Shown here one piece after another: positions 57,932 to 64,000 of a stretch of DNA of 64,000 nucleotides (positions within the stretch are counted from its first letter, which is position 1; every line of letters begins with the position of its first letter). The DNA is from Kappaphycus alvarezii (Eukaryota; Rhodophyta; Florideophyceae; Gigartinales; Solieriaceae). The translations under genes and the position numbers were made by a program. The DNA is taken from assembly GCA_002205965.3 (NCBI GenBank), contig NADL03000614.1, positions 248,001 through 312,000 of the forward strand, read 5' to 3'. A model generated the notes under the pieces. That model worked only from the letters and a program-made list of their open reading frames with translations, had not been told where the DNA came from and did no database searches.

Positions 57932-59285
57932 TGAACATGGCATGGGACGATTATGATTCCGGGTTTGAAACAGATGACGACTGGAATTCTAGGATAAGTT
58001 TGAAACCCGAATGTGTTTCTTTTTGCGATGATATCGAATCAAAGGACAGAATTCGGAGCATGAAAGAAGATTACCTTTGCAAAGAAAATAAGAATACGTC
58101 GAATTCCATATATGAAGATGTGAGCACGACGGAAGAGGTCCTTCAAAATATTGAGGTTGAGGATCAAGAAGAAAAAGGGCGCCAAATGGCAGAAATCCAA
58201 GGAAAAGTGCAGCACCTTCCCGCCCCCGCCTCACTGAAAATATCCGACATGTTAACATCTTCCGAAGTAATTGCATGGAGCGTTTCAGATTTAAGACAAG
58301 CAAGTGTACCGTTACTCACTCGTTCGAACTTACCGACACTCAACCGATTTACCACAAGCCTAGACGTCAACCGCCAAAATATGACCAATTTATCTCAGAA
58401 AATGTTACAAGTATGCTGAAAAATGATATTATTCGACCAGTTTCATCCCCATGGTCGTTTCCAGTTGTGGTCGCACCAAAGAAGGATGGAAAGCTGCGTT
58501 TTTGCGTCGATTACCGACAACTGAACCAGAGAATGATACCCGATCGATTTCCGATTCCGAACATGGAGGAGATCCTCGAGGACCTGAAGGACGGGAGATA
58601 TTTCACCTCAATTGACCTTTACACTGGCTATTGGCAGATTCCATTGGATGAAAAATGTAAGGAAAAAACAACCTTTACCAGCAAAGCCGGTACGTTCAGG
58701 TTCGAAGTGATGCCTTTTGGTCTCATGAATGCACCAGCTACATTCCAAAGAATGATGAACGAGGTTTTGAAAGGACTTCCATTCGCAAGAGTCTATATCG
58801 ATGATGTCGTCATATTCTCAGAAACATTGGATCAGCACATCTCGCACGTCAAGACAGTTGTGGAGAGGATATCGGAGTATAGCTTGAAAATTAAGTTGAG
58901 CAAATGCTTCTTTGCGAAAACTTCTATCCAATTACTCGGTCATATCGTCGACCAAGAGGGAATTAGAGTGGATCCAGAGAAAACGAAAAAAATAAAGTTG
59001 GCACCAAGGCCCGCTTCAAAGACGGAGGTCCGAAGCTTCTTAGGACTGGCCTCATATTACAGAAGATTTATCAAAGATTTCGCCAAGACTGCAGCACCGT
59101 TACATGCCAGCACTACGAAGAACGGAAAATTTTACTGGAACAAGGAAATGGAAACTGCATTTAGGAGCTTAAAGATAAGCTATGTGTCCCCCAGTTCTCA
59201 TGTACCCAGATTTCAAGAGACCATTCGTTGTGGAGACAGATGCCTCAGAACGGTCTTTGGGTGCCGTTTTGTCCCAAAAAGATGA
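57931..59285 (+). pseudogene. pol: Nested gypsy reverse transcriptase with acidic leader
   Basis: 57931-58260 is an acidic linker. The polymerase frame begins near 58275 and reads PVVVAPKKDGKLRFCVDYRQ, SIDLYTGYWQIPL, FEVMPFGLMNAPATFQR, the catalytic VYIDDVVIFSE near 58791-58823 and SFLGLASYYRRFIKDFAK. The frame breaks near 59170-59190, where the RNase H begins in another frame; two small shifts appear to lie close together. Confidence 0.9.
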
Positions 59286-62016
59286 AAACGGAAGACTACA
59301 CCCTGTTCAATTCGCAAGTCGCACTCTGAATGATGCGGAAAAGAGATACTCAGTCTGCGAGAAAGAAGCGCTAGCTGTCGTCTTCGCGCTGAAAAAGTTT
59401 CGCGTGTACCTTTTATCACTCGAGAAATTTGTCTTGATAACTGATCACCAGGCACTTAAAACAGCATTCCAAAAGAAGGATGTACATCACCGCTTGGCCC
59501 GATGGCTCGACATTTTCGCAGAATATCGGTTTGAAATTGTGTATAGACCCGGACGCAATAATCAGCCTGCCGATTACCTATCCCGCTTGAGGGACGCACT
59601 GATTCCAAATGAAAAAGCTTCGGAGGACATCGTCGGAGTCGCCGAGTTGCAGTTGCCGAACGATAACGAGTACGAAGCTAATATTCACGGACTGATCAAA
59701 TTCCTCGATGGACTAGAAATGAGAAAGGTTGATCTTGAACACAGAAATTGGGTACGCAGGAATCAAAAGGCTTTTACATTGTGGAATGGGAAACTCTTCC
59801 GGCACACTAAAGCCGGTCCCCGACTAGTGGCCCCTTTGAAAGAAAGAATGAAGATCTTGAGGACTTTTCATGATGAGCTAGGGCATTGGGATCCCGAAAC
59901 AACCAAAAAGTTCGTAACTGAGAGATTCTGGTGGCCCGGTATCCATAAGGACGTCTATAATTTCGTGAAAAGCTGCGACAACTGCCAAAAATTCACTCCA
60001 ATACGGAAGTATAAGACCACTCTAAGTTTTCCAGTTTCCGGTCTCTTTGAAACCTTCTCAATTGACTTCGCGGGCCCGTTCAAGGAAACTTCTTCCGGAA
60101 ACAAATATCTCCTTATAGGGGTGGAACATCTTACTGGATGGCCAATAGCAGTTGCAGTCGAGGAGGCAAATACTAAGGTGGTACTGAGATTCATCAAAAA
60201 AGAAATAATTGAACCGTTTGGTCTTCCAAAAAGGATCATCTCGGATAACGCCCTTTGTTTTACTGCAACTTCACTGCTTCGTTTTTTGGAAGAGAAAGGG
60301 ATTCAGCTGAAGATCGTTCTCGCATACGCTCCTATGTCCAACGGGAAAGCGGAGAGGATGGTTGGAACCATCAAACGAGCAATATCGAAAACTATGCCGG
60401 AGAATGAAATCCAGTGGGAAGATGCCTTACCAAAAGTGTTATACGGCTATCGTCGAAGAAGAGGAAGAAATGGGCGCTCACCATTCGAGCTAATGTACGG
60501 AAGGGCTCCTAGAATGTTACAGAGAGACATGGAAACAAATATTATCGATGAAGAGAGTAGGGAAGTTGAACTACTGGCCACCGAAGGCTGGAGATCACAC
60601 CGCGCGCTAACACAGACAAGAAATAAGGATGCAGAACCTGCAGTCAGAACCTTTTCAGTTGGCTCTAAAGTACTTGTAGTACATGTAAAAGCAATGCAGC
60701 AGGCTGTGAAGTGGCCTGCCTTCCAAACCAAGTACTCGAACCCTTGCATCGTCACGGAGGAAAGACACCCGCACTATCAGCTCTGTTCAAGCTCAGGGAA
60801 GAGATCAAGGAGGGCTATCCATGCACGTCGTCTGGTCCCTTATCATCAGAGGCCTGAAGAATTCCTTCTCACACAGGACTATGCCCAACCACGGGGCATA
60901 CTCATCTTTAACTATAGAATGATTCCTATGGGAGGAAAAAGGGCCTGGGAATGGATCATCTCGATTACGCGGGACTACTACGAACTCCACGTAATCATCC
61001 ATTTCTACATAAATATATGCCTATTTTTTCGTACGTTGAACGGACCATTGCTACCTGAAGAAGATTTCCGACTATTAATAAGAGTTCTATTTTCATTCCA
61101 AAACGGAAGGTTCACGGAAGCAGGTCCAGAGTTTGTGGAGGTAATATATCATTACTCTATAGGAAAATATGGAATGGTAGCTGCTGGAGACTTGTCGCAA
61201 ACGTATCTGAATATTATCCGTCCAATTTACGTATTTCTCAAGAACAACCAGGAAGTGCGACTGAGAGGTTACGCCTTACCCCCGGATATGGAATACAGGC
61301 TGGTCCCGTATCCTCTATGGGAACCTTACGTTTCTCCGCCACAAATTGGGAACGTTGGAGGCGGCGAGGATCCTCCTGAAGCAGTGATGATGACCAGAGG
61401 AGGACCTTCAGGAGACAACAACCCGCCCAGAAGAGGTTCCGGTCGTACCCCGAGAGGACCTCGTGCAGGTCCCAGTACGTCTGGAGCTGATCGCGGCCAT
61501 TCATCGGGACCGTCCACCACAACTTCATCTCTAGCTCTCCTTCACAATCATGCACAGCATACAGTCGGAAGAAGAAGATTATCTTTTTGGCTGCGCAATA
61601 TCTCCGAGGATGCGAACGATGAGCAGGTCATTTCTTATTTCATGATAAGCATCTGTTTATGTTTTAGAGCGCTACATGGACCGCACTTATCTTACGAAGA
61701 TTCGTTCTTGATGATGCGCGTCTTCTTTTCTTATCGACATCCATTCCTCCGGCATCTTCCAGAAGAGTTTGCATATCACATATATTTTTTCACTCTTGGA
61801 AGATTCGGAAGAGTCACGGAAGAAGAATGTATTCAACCCCACCTCGATGTGATCAAACCAATATATGAGGCTATGCTACAACGTGAGGTACCAGTAATGC
61901 GAACCTACTTTTTAGAGCATCATATTGGTAATCAGTTGCATCCGTACCCGTTTGAGAGACCATACATTTTATCAATAAGACAGCGAACACTAACGGAAGC
62001 AGAAGAAGAGCAGTGA
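59182..62016 (+). CDS. pol: Nested gypsy RNase H, integrase and two-copy novel domain
   Basis: This is one open frame of 944 codons. RNase H runs at residues 1-135 (VVETDASERSLGAVLSQ, ASRTLNDAEKRY, LITDHQALK, NQPADYLSRL). The integrase zinc-binding motif is near 228-272 (FHDELGHWDPET, CDNCQKF). The DDE core is SIDFAGPF near 293, IISDNALCF near 353 and SNGKAERM near 387-394. The integrase tail ends near residue 555. The rest is 60952-61332 and 61588-61968, two 127-codon copies of one unrecognised domain joined by a Gly/Pro/Arg/Ser-rich linker. The product would be unusual for this superfamily, where a chromodomain or nothing follows. Confidence 0.88.
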   Translation: MCPPVLMYPDFKRPFVVETDASERSLGAVLSQKDENGRLHPVQFASRTLNDAEKRYSVCEKEALAVVFALKKFRVYLLSLEKFVLITDHQALKTAFQKKDVHHRLARWLDIFAEYRFEIVYRPGRNNQPADYLSRLRDALIPNEKASEDIVGVAELQLPNDNEYEANIHGLIKFLDGLEMRKVDLEHRNWVRRNQKAFTLWNGKLFRHTKAGPRLVAPLKERMKILRTFHDELGHWDPETTKKFVTERFWWPGIHKDVYNFVKSCDNCQKFTPIRKYKTTLSFPVSGLFETFSIDFAGPFKETSSGNKYLLIGVEHLTGWPIAVAVEEANTKVVLRFIKKEIIEPFGLPKRIISDNALCFTATSLLRFLEEKGIQLKIVLAYAPMSNGKAERMVGTIKRAISKTMPENEIQWEDALPKVLYGYRRRRGRNGRSPFELMYGRAPRMLQRDMETNIIDEESREVELLATEGWRSHRALTQTRNKDAEPAVRTFSVGSKVLVVHVKAMQQAVKWPAFQTKYSNPCIVTEERHPHYQLCSSSGKRSRRAIHARRLVPYHQRPEEFLLTQDYAQPRGILIFNYRMIPMGGKRAWEWIISITRDYYELHVIIHFYINICLFFRTLNGPLLPEEDFRLLIRVLFSFQNGRFTEAGPEFVEVIYHYSIGKYGMVAAGDLSQTYLNIIRPIYVFLKNNQEVRLRGYALPPDMEYRLVPYPLWEPYVSPPQIGNVGGGEDPPEAVMMTRGGPSGDNNPPRRGSGRTPRGPRAGPSTSGADRGHSSGPSTTTSSLALLHNHAQHTVGRRRLSFWLRNISEDANDEQVISYFMISICLCFRALHGPHLSYEDSFLMMRVFFSYRHPFLRHLPEEFAYHIYFFTLGRFGRVTEEECIQPHLDVIKPIYEAMLQREVPVMRTYFLEHHIGNQLHPYPFERPYILSIRQRTLTEAEEEQ
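60952..61332 (+). other. Novel C-terminal domain, copy 1
   Basis: 127 residues start at Trp in EWIISITRDYYE. Conserved with copy 2 are a helix-like block (V-I-x2-x-F-x-I-x-I-C-L-x-F-R-x-L), G-P-x-L-x3-E-D, R-V-x-F-S, E-F-x3-I-Y-x4-G-x-x-G-x-V, I-x-P-I-Y and P-Y-P-x3-P-Y. It is fused in frame after the integrase tail. Function unknown. Confidence 0.75.
61588..61968 (+). other. Novel C-terminal domain, copy 2
   Basis: 127 residues start at Trp in FWLRNISEDANDE and align end to end with copy 1 without gaps at roughly 30% identity by eye. The stop follows 16 codons later at 62014-62016. The linker between copies (61333-61587) is low complexity and likely disordered. Confidence 0.75.
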
Positions 62017-62049
62017 CGAGTCGGGACGTTCGTTCTGAGCGGTAGGCAG

Positions 62050-62770
62050 TGATGTGCGCAAATTCGCACACAAATAAAATCTAGATGAGGACCATAATTG
62101 TATACAGTATCGGAATTGGGAAGATATTCGTACAGTTTTTGAATTTGCAAGATATTTTTAATTTGGGTGAGTGTGGCAAATTCATCGGTTGACTTTTTTC
62201 ATTTTAGGACACGCTGTCATAGTAGATGTCAGTACAGTTCCAGGTTGTGGGTGATACTACAAGTAGCTCTGAAAGGTCTATATAATGGCCACATCAATTC
62301 CCACCCCTGGCCGATGGGTGGCTGGCATGGGTATGGCACCTAGATATTTACCTTGAGGAATATCTTCTAATAGTCTCTCTGGTTCACACGATTACCGTGA
62401 ATACATTTTATGGTTATTAGTATGTTTGTTTGAGACTTTTGGGGTAGCCAAAAGTCTATATAAGCCGAGTAAACTGCTTCCTTTAGTGGAGGTGAAGCAA
62501 GTTGGCAGACAACTTCAAGCCAAGTCCCGAGTAGTAGGAAGTTGAGAGTCAACTTCAGACCCAAGAAAACTTTTTCTTACGCTAGTCGCAGAGCGTCGGT
62601 GGTAGACCCTGCCCCTTTTATACTTGCTTTTAGCTTTATCAACTCTCTTCTATATACATTCCCTTTTGTTCGTTCAACAATACCACGGTAGCACTTTTGT
62701 CGCTCGCAACACGTCCTTCTCAGGGTAATTGGTTCTGAAGATCTCTTCCCCCGCCGATTTACCCCTATCA
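62050..62770 (+). repeat. Gypsy 3' LTR (nested element)
   Basis: Direct repeat of 55254-55970. The purine content just upstream (GAGCGGTAGGCAG) is weak for a polypurine tract. The target sequence ATAG follows at 62772-62775. Confidence 0.92.
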
Positions 62771-64000
62771 TATAGCTGCAGAGAACGGCATTTTCTTTAA
62801 CCAGTGGTACTCTGATGATGGGACGATCATGGGGTCACTTAACGGACTCCGAAGAGCTCTTCGGTCACTCGCCCGGTATGGCCCGGCTGTTGGCATATTC
62901 GTCAATCACCAGAAGACACGCATCTATTGGCCGCACATCACGCCCTCAGTGCAGCTTTCCTGGTTGAGTTTCCTCTCTCCGAGTGCGCTGCTGACGGCTT
63001 TGATCTCCTCGTGGCCCCGATTGGAAACGATACCTTCACCAAGGCTTTCCTGCGGGAAAAATTTGATGCGTGTCAACGCACACTGAAGCTTCTCGAGCAC
63101 ATCCGGGACCCACGCGCACGTTTCCACATGCAAGGACTCTGTGCATCGGCATGCCGCATCACGCACCCGTTTATTAAACTCGCCGCCTCAAAACACGCCT
63201 CTTACCCTGCCGCTGAGTTCGAACTCCCTGCAGCGCTCCGCCTATGAGTCACTTCATGACGTCGCTCTCACGGACTCAGCGTGGACTCAAGTGTGTCTCC
63301 CGATGCGCCTCGGTGGTCAGGGTTTCTCCCTGACTGACCCCCTCCTCCGCGGAGCAGTTGCCGCCAGCCTCATGGATTCAGCCCCCGCTCGCCTCCGCAC
63401 GGCGTCGTACTCTACGCCGCGATCTGAAGTCATCCTTCGAAAGCGCGCTCGCTGCGACGGGACGTTCTTCTTTGCTGGCCAACCTAAAACCCCTTCCGCG
63501 AGTTCGCACGCCGCCTCCATGGCGATCCCTTCGTCACCGACCTCGACCCTTCGACGCTACCGCCCTTGCTGATAAGCCCGTAAATCTGTAAACACTTCTA
63601 AACAGGGCACAGCATGAGGCCAGGGCCAAGGAGTTCTGTGATGACGACCTCTGGAGGGATGTACCATGCCCGAGACATCAACATGCCTACAGGACCCGTC
63701 GCCGGATACTAGGCCTCGCCTTCCGACACAGTGGTGCCGCTGCTTTCCTTCAAGCGCACCCAACGACTGCCACAAAAGCTTGCCCGCCCATTGGAGCATA
63801 ATGTACGCCGCCACCCCGGTCTCCCAGTCTACACAGACTCGATGCCGCTGAACTGTCACCACTACCAGCAACCGTTGGATGTCTACGGTGATCATGCTGC
63901 TGACATCTGCCCCTCTCAGTTTAGACTTCGACACCGGCATGACGCCATTCGTAACGCCATCGCTTATCACCATTTCCGCACCGCTGGTTTGGACACCCAG
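62771..64000 (+). pseudogene. LINE reverse transcriptase and C-terminal region, downstream half (runs off the window)
   Basis: It resumes the LINE frame as AAENGIFFNQWYSDDGTIMG, with catalytic YSDD at 62808-62819. It then shifts frame near 62940 into GFDLLVAPIGNDTFTKAF and FLREKFDACQRTLKLLEHI, and again near 63200 into CLPMRLGGQGFSL. From 63612 it matches the start of the family A LINE at 20188-21314: RRRILGLAFRHSGAAAF, then YGDHAADICPSQF. The REL endonuclease should lie beyond 64000. Together with 55150-55253 it forms one interrupted LINE. Several frameshifts make it inactive. Confidence 0.85.

Larger units (their letters stand above)
55254..62770 (+). mobile_element. Ty3/gypsy retrotransposon with novel C-terminal Pol domains, inserted in a LINE
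   Basis: The LTRs are 55254-55970 and 62050-62770 (717 and 721 bp, about eight differences by eye). ATAG precedes the left LTR (55250-55253) and is repeated at 62772-62775, a 4-bp or imperfect 5-bp target duplication. The internal order is gag with two zinc knuckles, protease, reverse transcriptase, RNase H, integrase, then a two-copy domain that I do not recognise. No chromodomain is present. The 944-codon frame 59182-62016 is the longest in the window. Confidence 0.93.

Noticed and set aside
1..64000. Bacterial defence island, phage or CRISPR array
   Set aside because: No operon-like gene packing, no regularly spaced repeats, and the mobile elements are eukaryotic superfamilies.

Overview
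This window looks like a gene-poor, transposon-dense stretch of a eukaryotic nuclear genome. It holds LTR retrotransposons of the Copia and Ty3/gypsy superfamilies, a DIRS-like tyrosine-recombinase retrotransposon, LINE remnants with a restriction-endonuclease-like (REL) C-terminus, and a hAT transposase relic. No bacterial operons, rRNA genes or CRISPR arrays were seen. The mix would fit an alga, perhaps a florideophyte red alga, but that is a low-confidence guess because no host housekeeping gene was recognised.

Layout: 1-4728 is mostly anonymous, with one minus-strand ORF (3933-4496). A Copia element occupies 4734-9574 (335-bp LTRs, GAATT target duplication) and appears to cut a minus-strand reading frame. 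A minus-strand Ty3/gypsy element occupies 11721-17789 (CTAGG duplication) and has no room for an integrase. LINE tails lie at 19883-22393. The stretch 22400-35100 is largely unassigned, with an AT-rich part after about 28060 and a perfect 25-bp hairpin at 27999-28058.

A chromodomain Ty3/gypsy element occupies 35640-43119 (ATAAT duplication). Between its primer-binding site and gag lies about 1.9 kb of unrelated material: a proline-rich C2H2 zinc-finger ORF, a tRNA-like sequence and a LINE 3' end. A degraded DIRS-like element follows on the minus strand (about 43230-46110, possibly to 46756) with reverse transcriptase, RNase H, an NPPF methyltransferase-like motif and a tyrosine recombinase. 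A second proline-rich zinc-finger ORF ends in an A-rich tract (48597-50018). After it come more LINE REL fragments and a hAT transposase pseudogene (51529-53294).

The last 9 kb is nested. A LINE reverse-transcriptase ORF is split by a Ty3/gypsy element at 55254-62770, and the LINE frame resumes at 62772-62775 and runs off the window. The Pol of that inserted element continues in frame past the integrase into two copies of a 127-residue domain that I do not recognise; this is the most novel feature here. Almost all element ORFs carry frameshifts although their LTR pairs are about 97-99% identical by eye, so either the copies are non-autonomous or the assembly has indel errors.
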